Made by a program: the position numbers and the translations under genes. This document shows positions 1 through 8,252 of a stretch of 38,647 bases of DNA, piece after piece; the first letter of the stretch is position 1; the number at the start of each line of letters is the position of its first letter. A model generated the notes under the pieces. The model saw nothing but the letters and a program-made list of their open reading frames with translations. It searched no databases and was not told where the DNA came from. This DNA comes from Chloroflexota bacterium (GTDB lineage: Bacteria > Chloroflexota > Anaerolineae > Anaerolineales > Anaerolineaceae), in the NCBI GenBank assembly GCA_012798455.1, contig JAAZNC010000039.1:1-38647 (forward strand), given 5' to 3'.

Positions 1-73
1 AAAGCAGACGGCTGTACTCTTGCGAGTGGGTAGATTTGTTGTTGTAAGAGAAGTTTTCGATTTTCTTAAGCAT
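1..73 (-). CDS. Start of a small unidentified ORF, cut by the window edge
   Basis: On the minus strand an ATG at 73 is preceded by a good Shine-Dalgarno sequence (AGGAG, spaced about 8 nt). The reading frame is open to the window edge. The first 24 residues begin MLKKIENFSYNN and are polar, with no visible domain. It follows three other minus-strand genes with short gaps, so it is probably the next gene of the same operon. The product cannot be named from this fragment. Confidence 0.5.
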   Translation of the reverse strand, partial: MLKKIENFSYNNKSTHSQEYSRLL

Positions 74-102
74 AGTAAGCACTCCTAAAAATAAGATATG
101 GA

Positions 103-234
103 TTAGCGACCGATGCCGATGGTGGCATTGGGGGCACCGGCGGCCAACACAAACAGAGTGATGGTGAGGATCGCCAACACTAGCTGCCCTTTTTGTCCTG
201 CGAAAACACTGAGTTTGTTCTTGATGTCTTTCAT
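103..234 (-). CDS. 43-residue single-membrane-segment peptide
   Basis: The ORF runs from ATG at 234 to TAA at 103 and is preceded by a near-perfect Shine-Dalgarno sequence (AAGGAG, 8 nt before the ATG). The peptide starts MKDIKNKLSVFAGQKGQ, continues with a hydrophobic stretch of about 16 residues (LVLAILTITLFVLAAG) and ends in PNATIGIGR. The shape is a charged amphipathic N-terminus, one membrane segment and a short glycine-rich tail. I do not recognise a named family. Gene order (DUF5317, then an 84-residue peptide, then this) suggests a membrane-associated small-peptide operon. It could be a secreted or signalling peptide, but nothing in the sequence proves that. Confidence 0.6.
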   Translation of the reverse strand: MKDIKNKLSVFAGQKGQLVLAILTITLFVLAAGAPNATIGIGR

Positions 235-257
235 GGTTGTTCTCCTTTTTCGTTGGT

Positions 258-512
258 TTAGATTTGTGTGATCTGGGTGGCAAAATCTACCAGGTTGGAT
301 GCATGGATGGCTTTGATCTTAGCCTTGTCCTGCGCATTCACATTGAAAAATTCGCCATAATATCCGGAATCAATGGCGGTGGCGGGGGTTTTTAAAAGTG
401 ATGAACAGAAACCCGCATTGATCACTGCCGCACTAAGAATACGGCTGATCTCGTTATTGGTTTTCTCTTTTTCTTTCAAATGGATGGGTCGTAAATCATA
501 GATTCTGAGCAT
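258..512 (-). CDS. 84-residue NHLP-like small protein
   Basis: ATG at 512 follows a strong Shine-Dalgarno sequence (GGAGGT). The gene overlaps the 3' end of the DUF5317 gene by 17 nt, which argues for translational coupling. The second half contains LLKTPATAIDSGYYGEFFNV followed by a Lys-rich helix and SNLVDFATQI. From memory this pattern resembles short proteins annotated as Os1348-family/NHLP-clan (nitrile-hydratase-leader-like) in Chloroflexota and cyanobacteria; some NHLP proteins are RiPP leader peptides. There is no double-glycine leader cleavage site and no core peptide rich in Cys, Ser or Thr, so a RiPP role is speculative. Confidence 0.6.
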   Translation of the reverse strand: MLRIYDLRPIHLKEKEKTNNEISRILSAAVINAGFCSSLLKTPATAIDSGYYGEFFNVNAQDKAKIKAIHASNLVDFATQITQI

Positions 513-1101
513 GTTCTACCTCCACGGTATGGACGGGAGCCGGTCTGCCAAGGGACCATAGATACCAAAACGCTCCGCAACTTAAGATGAGATCGCCGAT
601 GCTGAAAGCTGCCCGGTAGTTCTGGAACCAGCGTGGTAGCAGGAAGATATCGGAGAGAAATCTCATTGTAGTCTCTTCAGGAAGTAGCAGGATATCCTTT
701 CCATATTCGACCCGCTCACCAAGCATAAGATCCACGGAAACACCATCCGGAATGAGCTGTTGGGCAGTTGCCGGGCTTAACGGCATGAAGCCATGATTCA
801 ATGCGATCACCATAAAATTCAAAACCAATCCCACTCTCATCAATCCCATGCCGGGCTTTTTGCGATTGATCACAACGAAGATGATCAGCAGGGCTTGCGA
901 TCCCAATAAAATGGCAGGGATCCAGGAATTTGGGATGCTGGTGCGGGTGCTGGATAAGGAAAAAGCCAAATATTGGGGTAAAAATGCAAGAAATACCAAC
1001 CATACTGCTTTCAATTGAACAGCACCCAGCTTTTCCTGACGAACCAGGCTTCGAATGAGGGCGGCGATGAAACCAAGACCAACAGCGATCAGCAATACCA
1101 T
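496..1101 (-). CDS. DUF5317-family integral membrane protein
   Basis: This 201-residue protein has about five or six hydrophobic segments: residues about 1-16, 32-50, 62-80, 86-105 and 163-185. The features I associate with DUF5317 are a hydrophobic segment followed by a small-residue/MPLSP region (about 95-115), and a C-terminal stretch (FLPRWFQNYRAAFSIGDLIL type) leading into the last helix. Function is unknown for the family. It is the first gene of a minus-strand operon with three small ORFs. The intergenic region to the next plus-strand gene is long, so a promoter probably lies within about 1102-1200. Confidence 0.7.
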   Translation of the reverse strand: MVLLIAVGLGFIAALIRSLVRQEKLGAVQLKAVWLVFLAFLPQYLAFSLSSTRTSIPNSWIPAILLGSQALLIIFVVINRKKPGMGLMRVGLVLNFMVIALNHGFMPLSPATAQQLIPDGVSVDLMLGERVEYGKDILLLPEETTMRFLSDIFLLPRWFQNYRAAFSIGDLILSCGAFWYLWSLGRPAPVHTVEVEHAQNL

Positions 1102-1479
1102 TGTTATATATTACCCACGTTTTTTCCCAAAAAGAACGGTCAATTTCCAGAATTTTTGTGGAAAAATTGATTTATTTTTAATAATTGCTATTATTTAAAC
1201 GTAATTGATTGCTACCACCTTCTAAGCAATGCCCCCTGTTTCAGGGGGCATTGCCGAGCGATGAGGTAATTGTTCGGAGGGCATTTGATCAACAACCTCA
1301 ATTTCTCTTATTATGGATTCCTTCGGACTGCAAAGGTGGCTCATTGTACGCTGATGGTTCTCACAAATGTGAAATTATCTTATAAGCGATTGAAGTTGGA
1401 AAACTTTTTTCCATTAGAATTGTTCCATATTTATCCAATGAGATAATTAAAGGACAACCTTTTATCAAAGGAGAAGATC
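1102..1479. other. Gene-free stretch between divergent operons
   Basis: This 378-base region separates the minus-strand DUF5317 operon from the plus-strand GPH transporters. I find no convincing ORF. It is AT-rich at 1140-1210 and again at 1375-1450, as expected for promoters of the two divergent operons. It contains one strong perfect hairpin at 1226-1254. The transporter gene has its own Shine-Dalgarno sequence (AAAGGAG, about 1468-1474). Confidence 0.6.
1226..1254. repeat. 13-bp perfect hairpin with 3-nt loop
   Basis: The arms GCAATGCCCCCTG and CAGGGGGCATTGC pair perfectly over 13 bp around a TTT loop. No T-run follows on either strand, so it is not a canonical intrinsic terminator. It lies mid-way between divergent operons. 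It could be an mRNA-leader structure, a factor-assisted terminator or a small dispersed palindromic element. Confidence 0.75.
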
Positions 1480-2877
1480 ATGCATAAAAAAATTCCGCTC
1501 TGGACGAAAATCATTTACGGCTCGGGTGATTTTGGTTACAGCATGACCAATTCGATCATCGCGGCTTATTTTCTGCTTTTCCTGACCGATGTGGTTGGTT
1601 TATCACCGGCAGTAGCCGGGATTGCCATCCTGGTCGGGCGAACCTGGGATTATATCAATGATCCGTTGATTGGGAATATTTCCGATCGCACCCATACCAA
1701 GTGGGGTCGCAGACGCCCATTCATCTTGTTTGGAGCGATTCCTTTTGCAGTGACCTTTGCTATGTTGTGGTATAAACCCGCTTTCAGCGATCCCACTATG
1801 CTGGCAGTTTACTTTTCTGTGGCGTATATTTTCTATGATGCGGCGCAAACTTTTGTTTTCATGCCGTTCTTTGCCCTTACCCCCGACCTGACCGATGATT
1901 ATGATGAGCGCACCTCGCTTACTTCTTACCGTATGGTGTTCAACATCATCGGCGGCTTGGTAGCTTTCACCTTACCCCTGATGGTGATCGGAAATTTTTC
2001 CCCTGATAATATTTCCAGCGTACAAAGGATGGGCATCATTTTCGGCATTCTAAGTGCTATTCCATTGTTCTTTATATTCCTCAAAACGCGCGAGAGTCAT
2101 AGCCAAAGCGAATATAAAAAACCCAACATCTTCAATTCGGTCAAACTGGCGCTGAAAAATCGTCCTTTCGTGCTGGGCGCGGTAGTCTATCTGGCAACCT
2201 GGACTTCCATGAACGTTGTACAAACTGTCTTACTGTACTATGTGAAATACATCTTACGGCGGGAAGCCATGAGCGATATTCTGATGGGTTCCATTTTCAT
2301 CACCGCCATCATTGCTCTGCCACTGTGGAATTGGATATCCAAGAAGCTGGACAAGAGAAAAGCTTATGCATTGGGTATTTCCTTCTGGGCACTGGCACAG
2401 CTTTTGCTGATCACCTTGAGTGCCGCGTCTTCCACCACTTTTGTGTTGGTATTGTGTGTTGTGGCGGGTGTGGGGGTTTCTGCAGCGCATGTGCTGCCCT
2501 GGGCAATGATCCCGGATGCCATCGAATATGGTGAATTGGATAGCGGGGAGCGCCACGAAGGGGTTTTCTACTCCCTGGTGACTTTGATGGCAAAAGTAGC
2601 CTCCTCAATTGCCATCCCGCTGACCGCCTTTGTGCTGGAATTCACCGGTTATATCCCCAATTCACTCTCACAACCCGAATCAGCCATGCTTGGTATTCGC
2701 TTCTTGATGGGACCCATCCCGGCATTGTTCCTGATCATCGGGATCATGTTCGCGCTGCGTTATCCGTTGGAGCGCAAAGAATTCAATGCCATTGTAGATA
2801 AACTGGAGCTGCAACGGGCAGCCAAGAAACAAGGTTCGATTTCGAAAGACTGCTCAAAGGTGCCAATTGAAAAATAA
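1480..2877 (+). CDS. GPH-family sugar:cation symporter (MFS), copy 1
   Basis: This 465-residue, 12-helix transporter has hallmarks of the glycoside-pentoside-hexuronide (GPH) family. They are an N-terminal WTKIIYGSGDFGYSMTNSII helix, the loop DYINDPLIGNISDRT followed by KWGRRRPFILFGA, and TPDLTDDYDERTSLTSYRM after helix 4. A second-half motif PDAIEYGELDSGERHEGVFY is also typical. GPH proteins couple sugar or glycoside uptake to Na+ or H+. The specific substrate cannot be read from sequence. It is followed, with an 11-nt overlap, by a close paralogue, so the two were probably born by tandem duplication and are co-expressed. Confidence 0.92.
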   Translation: MHKKIPLWTKIIYGSGDFGYSMTNSIIAAYFLLFLTDVVGLSPAVAGIAILVGRTWDYINDPLIGNISDRTHTKWGRRRPFILFGAIPFAVTFAMLWYKPAFSDPTMLAVYFSVAYIFYDAAQTFVFMPFFALTPDLTDDYDERTSLTSYRMVFNIIGGLVAFTLPLMVIGNFSPDNISSVQRMGIIFGILSAIPLFFIFLKTRESHSQSEYKKPNIFNSVKLALKNRPFVLGAVVYLATWTSMNVVQTVLLYYVKYILRREAMSDILMGSIFITAIIALPLWNWISKKLDKRKAYALGISFWALAQLLLITLSAASSTTFVLVLCVVAGVGVSAAHVLPWAMIPDAIEYGELDSGERHEGVFYSLVTLMAKVASSIAIPLTAFVLEFTGYIPNSLSQPESAMLGIRFLMGPIPALFLIIGIMFALRYPLERKEFNAIVDKLELQRAAKKQGSISKDCSKVPIEK

Positions 2878-4204
2878 ACTATCCGTATGGACCAAGCTTA
2901 TCTACGGAGCCGGGGATATCGGCTTCAGCCTTACCGGTACGATCATTGGGGCATACTTTTTATTTTTCCTGACGGATGTGGTCAATATCAATCCGGCAGT
3001 GGCGGGTATTGCCATCTTGATCGGGCGCACCTGGGACTATATCAATGACCCGCTGATCGGGCATCTTTCTGATAGAACAAAATCGCGCTGGGGTCGCCGA
3101 CGTCCTTTTTTGCTTTTTGGTGCACTGCCGTATGCCTTTGCCTTTATGTTGATGTGGTACACCCCTTCGATTCAGAATGAAATGGGTCTGGCGGTCTACT
3201 ACGCACTGGCGTATGTGTTATACGATGTGGCAGCCACTTTTGTTTATATGCCTTACTTCGCGCTCACACCGGATCTGACCGATGATTATGACGAACGCAC
3301 CAGTCTGACTTCTTTCCGCATGTTCTATTCCATTGCAGGTAGTCTGGTGGCTTTCACCATTCCAGCTATGATCATAGGTGATTTCGTCCCTGCCAATGCC
3401 AACCGGGTCTTATCGATGGGCATCATTTTTGGGCTGGTCAGTGCTCTGCCTCTGTTACTGGTCTTCTTGAACACCAGGGAACATTACTCCAAACCGGTGG
3501 AAGACAACACCCATATCCTGCATGCTTTGAAAATGGCGCTGAAGAACCGCCCCTTCGTTTTTGGCGCGGTGATCTATCTGGTAACCTGGACGTCCATGGA
3601 GGTCTTGCAGGCAGTTCTGCTTTATTTCATCCATTATGTACTGCAGCGTGGTGGGCAGAGTGACCTGTTCATGGGGTTGATCTTTGGAGTGGGTGTGCTG
3701 GCGCTTCCATTGTGGAACTGGGTTTCCAAAAAGCTGAATAAACGGCTGGCATACGTGGTAGGTATTTCCTTCTGGGCGATTGTGCAGATGGTTTTGATCA
3801 CCCTGAATCCCGCTTCATCCTTTGGCTGGATCATCGGACTGTGTGTGATGGCGGGTGTCGGCGTTTCGGCAGCGCATGTTCTGACCTGGTCGATCTTACC
3901 GGATGCGATTGAATACGGGGAATACGAAACGGGGGAAAGGCACGAGGGCGTTTTTTACAGCCTGGTCACTTTGATGTCTAAGGTTGCCAATTCCATCGCC
4001 ATCCCCATGACCGCTTTTTTGCTTAATGCCACCGGTTATGTTCCCAATTCTCTCATCCAACCGAACAGCGCATTGGTAGGAATCCGGCTGCTGATGGGAC
4101 CCGTTCCAGCCCTGTTCTTATTGGTTGGAATCGCCTTTGCCTGGCGCTATCCGCTCAATCGCGAGCAGTATACCGAGATTGTGGAAAAATTGAAGGCGAA
4201 TTAA
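2867..4204 (+). CDS. GPH-family sugar:cation symporter (MFS), copy 2
   Basis: This 445-residue paralogue of the preceding gene keeps the same motifs (DYINDPLIGHLSDRT, RWGRRRPFLLFGA, TPDLTDDYDERTSLTSFRM, PDAIEYGEYETGERHEGVFY). The start is a TTG at 2867 because the frame aligns exactly with copy 1 from its start and AAAGG lies about 6 nt upstream. The TTG lies inside the end of copy 1. The two may differ in substrate or function as a pair; conserved motifs suggest both are functional. The next gene starts 4 nt after its stop. Confidence 0.92.
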   Translation: MKNKLSVWTKLIYGAGDIGFSLTGTIIGAYFLFFLTDVVNINPAVAGIAILIGRTWDYINDPLIGHLSDRTKSRWGRRRPFLLFGALPYAFAFMLMWYTPSIQNEMGLAVYYALAYVLYDVAATFVYMPYFALTPDLTDDYDERTSLTSFRMFYSIAGSLVAFTIPAMIIGDFVPANANRVLSMGIIFGLVSALPLLLVFLNTREHYSKPVEDNTHILHALKMALKNRPFVFGAVIYLVTWTSMEVLQAVLLYFIHYVLQRGGQSDLFMGLIFGVGVLALPLWNWVSKKLNKRLAYVVGISFWAIVQMVLITLNPASSFGWIIGLCVMAGVGVSAAHVLTWSILPDAIEYGEYETGERHEGVFYSLVTLMSKVANSIAIPMTAFLLNATGYVPNSLIQPNSALVGIRLLMGPVPALFLLVGIAFAWRYPLNREQYTEIVEKLKAN

Positions 4205-4207
4205 ACG

Positions 4208-5338
4208 ATGGCAATCGAAGTAAGAAAAGTTGAAAATGCCCGTGAGCGGCATATCTTTCTGACGTTTCCCTGGAAGCTCTATCGCCACGATCCGCTGTGG
4301 GTTCCGCCGTTGATGACTGATCGTAAAAAGAGCATCGATCCTGATCAGGGGGTTTTCTTTCAACGCGGTGTCGCCGAGTTTTTTATCGCCTGGGATGGCA
4401 GTAAAGCGGTGGGGACGATCTGTGCTGCGGAAGATATCGAAGGCAATAGAGCCACCGGACGCAAAGATTGTGTCTTCGGTTTTTTTGAATGTCATAACGA
4501 TTATGCTATTGCCTGTGCTTTGCTGGATCGAGCCGCTGGCTGGGCTATGTCGCGGGATCTGAATGCTCTGTATGGACCTTTCAATCTGGATTATGAAGAT
4601 GCCTATGGGATTCTGGTGGAAGGGCGTGACCGACCGCCGGTCATGTTGTGCGGTCATACCCCTGATTACTACCAAGAATTTGTAGAGCGATATGGATTCA
4701 GCGCCGCACGTGGTGACAATATCGCCTACGAGATCGATCTGCATAAGAATTCCAAACAATTGGAAAAACTGGAGGAAATGGCAGTGCGGGTGAAACAGCG
4801 CCGGAATTTTGTGATCCGTCCGGCTGATTTCTCCCGCTGGCAGGATGAAATTGACAATGTTCTGGCACTCATCAACCCTGCCTTAGAGCATTTACCGGGG
4901 CACATTCCCTGGCGTCGTGAAGCACTGGAGAAATTGCTGGTGCCATTTCTGGATATCGCCGATCCAGAACTTATCCTGTTCGCCGAGGAAGATGGTAGCC
5001 CGGTCGGGTTCTTCCCATGTGTTCCCAATATGAATGAAGTGTTGATCCATGCCAATGGGTTACGCTATCCCTGGAATTACTTGCAGGCTTTCTATTATTC
5101 TAAAAAAAAGGTGCAATGCGGCAGCATCAAAAGTGTGCTGGTTTTGCCGGAATATTGGGGAAGCGGGATTGTCATTTTGCTGTTTTCAGAAATGGTAAGC
5201 AAATTGAAAGAAAAAGGGTATCGTTGGGTTGATCTTTCGCTAACCTCGGATGATAATCCCAAAACACCTGAACTGGCAGAACGTATGGGGGGCAGGATCT
5301 ACAAACGCTACCGGGTTTACCGTTATTTTTTGGAATGA
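4208..5338 (+). CDS. GNAT-like acyltransferase, 376 aa
   Basis: The protein starts with a segment (about 1-60) containing FPWKLYRHDPLWVPPL, common to a group of large GNAT-like proteins of about 370-390 residues in Chloroflexota and other bacteria. The C-terminal part (about 300-376) has the GNAT pattern: a strand, LPEYWGSGIVILLF (acetyl-CoA loop and helix) and SDDNPKTPELAERMGGRIYKRYRVYRY. The acyl acceptor is unknown. It lies 3 nt after the second GPH gene and its stop overlaps the next start (ATGA), so it belongs to the 1480-6195 operon. Function within that operon is not evident. Confidence 0.75.
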   Translation: MAIEVRKVENARERHIFLTFPWKLYRHDPLWVPPLMTDRKKSIDPDQGVFFQRGVAEFFIAWDGSKAVGTICAAEDIEGNRATGRKDCVFGFFECHNDYAIACALLDRAAGWAMSRDLNALYGPFNLDYEDAYGILVEGRDRPPVMLCGHTPDYYQEFVERYGFSAARGDNIAYEIDLHKNSKQLEKLEEMAVRVKQRRNFVIRPADFSRWQDEIDNVLALINPALEHLPGHIPWRREALEKLLVPFLDIADPELILFAEEDGSPVGFFPCVPNMNEVLIHANGLRYPWNYLQAFYYSKKKVQCGSIKSVLVLPEYWGSGIVILLFSEMVSKLKEKGYRWVDLSLTSDDNPKTPELAERMGGRIYKRYRVYRYFLE

Positions 5339-6195
5339 CCTGTTGTCATAAAACAATCATGATTTCTAAACGGGACATTATCATTTTTTTATCACTCTTC
5401 TTCTTAACGAATGTTGCCGCCTGCCGAAACGTAATCATTGATGATGACCCCGTTCTCACCATTTCCGTTGAAGAGTTGGTTGCTCAGACGCTGCAGGCAT
5501 TTCAGCTTGAAACGACTTTATCCCCAGCAGCCGGACAGGCGGATGCGCAACCTAACGAATATTCGATCGAGGTTACCCAGGAAGTACAGGTTGATGAAAC
5601 CCCAGATGAGGTTTCTGAAACAGGGGATATCCCTGTAGAACATTATATTTACAATATTTGGGGTCATCGCCAATATTTTGCCATTGGCTGTGAAGCATCT
5701 GCGGCAACGGATTGGGCAAAATATTTCGGTGTGGAGATCAATGAATTCAATTTCCAGTATCAACTGCCGCAATCGGATAACCCTGATCTGGGATTTGTGG
5801 GCAGTGTGGATGGACCCTGGGGGCAGGTGCCGCCTTACGCTTATGGGGTGCATGCCGCCCCCGTCGCAGCCGTATTACAGCAGTATTATGGAATACCTGC
5901 CGTAGGGATGAAAGGTTTTTCTCTGGAGCAGTTGAAAAGAGAGATTGCAGCCGATCGACCGGTGATCACCTGGGTGGTTGGAAATGTGGTCGGTGGTATT
6001 CCCTATGAATACACTGATTCACAGGGAAACACCACCGTGGTAGCGGCTTATGAGCACGTTGTGATTGTGACCGGTTATTCCGAGGAGCATATCCGGTATA
6101 TGAACAATGGGAAATTCTATGAGATCCCGACCGAATATTTTCTAAACTCGTGGGGCATCCTCGGCAATATGGTGATTTACCGTGCTGCCGATTGA
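5335..6195 (+). CDS. C39-type papain-fold peptidase, predicted lipoprotein
   Basis: The start at 5335 overlaps the previous stop by 4 nt; an in-frame ATG at 5359 gives a better signal peptide (MISKRDIIIFLSLFFLTNVAAC). The lipobox-like VAAC predicts lipidation. After an acidic, low-complexity linker (about 30-100) comes a Peptidase_C39_2-like domain. It has a candidate catalytic Cys in AIGCEASAATDW (about 117), a candidate His in AYEHVVIVTGY (about 242) and Asn/Trp in FLNSWGI (about 270). It would act outside the membrane as a cysteine peptidase or peptidoglycan/peptide-processing enzyme. Many Peptidase_C39_2 proteins have no known substrate. Confidence 0.75.
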   Translation: MTCCHKTIMISKRDIIIFLSLFFLTNVAACRNVIIDDDPVLTISVEELVAQTLQAFQLETTLSPAAGQADAQPNEYSIEVTQEVQVDETPDEVSETGDIPVEHYIYNIWGHRQYFAIGCEASAATDWAKYFGVEINEFNFQYQLPQSDNPDLGFVGSVDGPWGQVPPYAYGVHAAPVAAVLQQYYGIPAVGMKGFSLEQLKREIAADRPVITWVVGNVVGGIPYEYTDSQGNTTVVAAYEHVVIVTGYSEEHIRYMNNGKFYEIPTEYFLNSWGILGNMVIYRAAD

Positions 6196-6197
6196 GC

Positions 6198-6575
6198 TTA
6201 TGCGGTGGCTTTTCCATCCTTCAAAAAGGTGTTCACCACAATAGAGACTGCGCTTACGATCAATGATCCCAGCAGGGCAGCCCAAAAATCATCCACATAG
6301 AAAGCCACATGGAACCAGCTTTCTGCAATGCGGCTGGCGATCATAAAGGATACTGCGTTGATGATGATGGTGAACAATCCAAGTGTCAAAATGATCAACG
6401 GGCATGATAATAGCTTCAGGAATGGGCGGATAGTGGCATTTACCAGACCCAGGATGATCGCCATCACGGCAAAGATCTTCCAGGCTTCCGGGCTGTCAGC
6501 GTGGATGCCGGGTACGAAATAAGCAGCGGCAAATAGTGCTAGAGATGTAGCCAGCCAGCGGATAATAAGTTTCAT
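6198..6575 (-). CDS. Phage-holin-4_2 family membrane protein (DUF360-like)
   Basis: This is a 125-residue protein with four hydrophobic segments. The arrangement (MKLIIRWLATSLALFAAAYFVPG, then ILGLVNATIRPFLKLLSCPLIILTLGLFTIIINAVSFMIAS) is characteristic of the PF04020 family. The NATIRPFLK and LTLGLF segments are the family core. Despite the family name these are usually ordinary bacterial membrane proteins of unknown role, and no phage genes are nearby. A Shine-Dalgarno sequence (AGGAGA) precedes the ATG. It is divergent from padR and convergent with the peptidase gene. Confidence 0.88.
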   Translation of the reverse strand: MKLIIRWLATSLALFAAAYFVPGIHADSPEAWKIFAVMAIILGLVNATIRPFLKLLSCPLIILTLGLFTIIINAVSFMIASRIAESWFHVAFYVDDFWAALLGSLIVSAVSIVVNTFLKDGKATA

Positions 6576-6622
6576 GATAATCTCCTTCTATTACGATTGA
6601 CTTTAATAATACTAGATAATAT

Positions 6623-6654
6623 AATATCGGATAACGATATTGAGGTACGATATT
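6623..6654. promoter_or_regulatory. Probable PadR operator
   Basis: A perfect inverted repeat AATATCG-GATAA-CGATATT lies at 6623-6641. A third half-site CGATATT occurs at 6648-6654, running into the TTG start of padR. Its position immediately before an autoregulated-type gene, and between divergent genes, suggests the PadR binding site. PadR family members often bind their own promoter. The GAGGT Shine-Dalgarno of padR sits between the half-sites, so binding would cover the start region. Confidence 0.6.
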
Positions 6655-6964
6655 GACAAATCATTTGATTAGAGATTTCTATATAGGGTTTATAAGAGTC
6701 CACATTCTTTTTCATACCCTCATGTCTCCGACCTATGGAGTTGAGCTAATGCGTGAATTGAACCGTCACGGATATAAGTTAGGGCCAGGGACACTTTATC
6801 CAATTCTGCATGGTCTAGAAAAGAGCGGGTTAATTGAACATTATGAGAAGTGCGAAAATGGTCATATCCGAAAATATTACACCATCACCGAATTGGGTAA
6901 GAAAGCTTTTAATAAAATTCGAGAAAAAGCAAATGAGCTGATGCAAGAAATCAATGAAGTCTAA
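6653..6964 (+). CDS. PadR-family transcriptional regulator
   Basis: This 103-residue protein is a compact winged-helix regulator: YGVELMRELNRHGYKLGPGTLYPILHGLEKSGLIEHYE is the PadR core (about 27-65), followed by KYYTITELGKKAF, the wing and a C-terminal helix. The start is a TTG because GAGGT lies 6 nt upstream and no nearby ATG precedes the conserved N-terminal helix. It overlaps the start of the MFS gene by 11 nt, indicating one transcript. The family usually represses transporters induced by aromatic or toxic compounds. Confidence 0.9.
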   Translation: MTNHLIRDFYIGFIRVHILFHTLMSPTYGVELMRELNRHGYKLGPGTLYPILHGLEKSGLIEHYEKCENGHIRKYYTITELGKKAFNKIREKANELMQEINEV

Positions 6965-8213
6965 AGAGAAAAATGAAATGAAAGAAAACAAAGGATCACG
7001 ATTAAAAGACCTGCCGCGCAATATTTGGGCGGTCAGTCTCACCAGTTTCTTTATGGATATTTCCAGCGAAATGGTCATCAATATCCTACCCTTGTTCCTT
7101 TCCAATGTGCTGGGAGTGAAGACCAATATCATCGGGCTGATCGAAGGGATCGCTGAGGCTACTGCCAGTTTGTTGAAAATGGTGTCCGGTTGGCTTTCGG
7201 ATAAACTCAAAACGCGCAAGTGGCTGGCAGTGCTGGGGTATGGTATTTCTGCAATTTCGAAACCCTTTTTCTATTTTGCCAACTCCTGGGGAGCCGTGGC
7301 AGCCATTCGTTGGGCTGACAGGGTAGGGAAGGGTGTGCGCACTGCACCGCGTGACGCTCTGGTGGCTGACTCGATCGAAGAAAAACAACGCGGGCTGGCT
7401 TTCGGTTTTCACCGGGCGGCGGATACACTGGGAGCCGTTATGGGACTGGGGGTGGCTGCACTGGTGGTGTGGTTGACGCAGCGTTCTTCAGGTTTGCTGA
7501 CGGCTGGTACTTTTCGCTTTATTGTGCTCTTGAGCCTGGTTCCGGCTTTGCTGGCGGTGATTTCACTGATCGTGGGATCGAAAGATGTTTCTGCCGAATC
7601 CAAGCATTCCCTCCCCCGTATCAGCTTTAAAACGCTGGGCAAAGATTTTACGATCTTCATACTGATCGTTTCCTTATTTGACATCGGCAATTCCTCCGAT
7701 GCGTTCCTTGCCCTGCGCGCCCAGGAAAGAGGGGTGAGCGTGCTAGGTATTCTGGTCATGTTGATCGTTTTCAATCTGGTTTACACCCTGATTTCCACCC
7801 CTGCAGGGATCCTATCTGATCGGGTTGGGCGTAAAAAGATCATCATTGGTGGTTGGTTCATCTATGCGTTGGTATATCTCGGTTTTGGTCTGGCACAGCA
7901 GGACTGGCATATCTATGTCTTCTACATCATCTATGGCATTTATTATGGATTGACCTATGGGACGATCAAAGCGATGGTGGCAGATATTGTCCCGGTGGAG
8001 CTGCGCGGGACCGCTTATGGCACTTATAATGGCATCATGGGTATTCTGGATTTTCCGGCATCCCTGATTGCCGGTATCCTTTGGCAGGGGATGGGAAATT
8101 GGAGCGGATTTGGTCCGTCAGCGCCGTTCCTTTTTGGCGCCGGAACAGCTTTCTTAGCAGCCACCTTGTTGGGATTCTGGAAGCCAGCATCCAAAACACC
8201 AAACAAAGGTTAA
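6954..8213 (+). CDS. MFS transporter, probable exporter
   Basis: This 419-residue, 12-helix major facilitator protein contains LPRNIWAVSLTSFFMDISSEM at the N-terminus and IIGLIEGIAEATASLLKMVSGWLSDKL. It also has a motif-A-like loop SDKLKTRKWLAVLGYG and a second copy, SDRVGRKKIIIGGW, in the middle. Coupling to the upstream PadR gene (11-nt overlap) suggests export of whatever ligand PadR senses. An alternative ATG at 6978 would remove eight charged residues. Substrate is unknown. Confidence 0.85.
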   Translation: MKSKEKNEMKENKGSRLKDLPRNIWAVSLTSFFMDISSEMVINILPLFLSNVLGVKTNIIGLIEGIAEATASLLKMVSGWLSDKLKTRKWLAVLGYGISAISKPFFYFANSWGAVAAIRWADRVGKGVRTAPRDALVADSIEEKQRGLAFGFHRAADTLGAVMGLGVAALVVWLTQRSSGLLTAGTFRFIVLLSLVPALLAVISLIVGSKDVSAESKHSLPRISFKTLGKDFTIFILIVSLFDIGNSSDAFLALRAQERGVSVLGILVMLIVFNLVYTLISTPAGILSDRVGRKKIIIGGWFIYALVYLGFGLAQQDWHIYVFYIIYGIYYGLTYGTIKAMVADIVPVELRGTAYGTYNGIMGILDFPASLIAGILWQGMGNWSGFGPSAPFLFGAGTAFLAATLLGFWKPASKTPNKG

Positions 8214-8252
8214 AATTAGAGAGAATAAAAATATTAGTTATAGGATAAAAAC

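Noticed and set aside
4118..4759. Minus-strand ORF of 213 aa over the GPH/GNAT junction
   Set aside because: It is antisense to two well-supported genes and its translation shows no domain.
6198..6575. Phage holin, hence a prophage
   Set aside because: The Pfam name is misleading; no endolysin, capsid, integrase or other phage gene is nearby.
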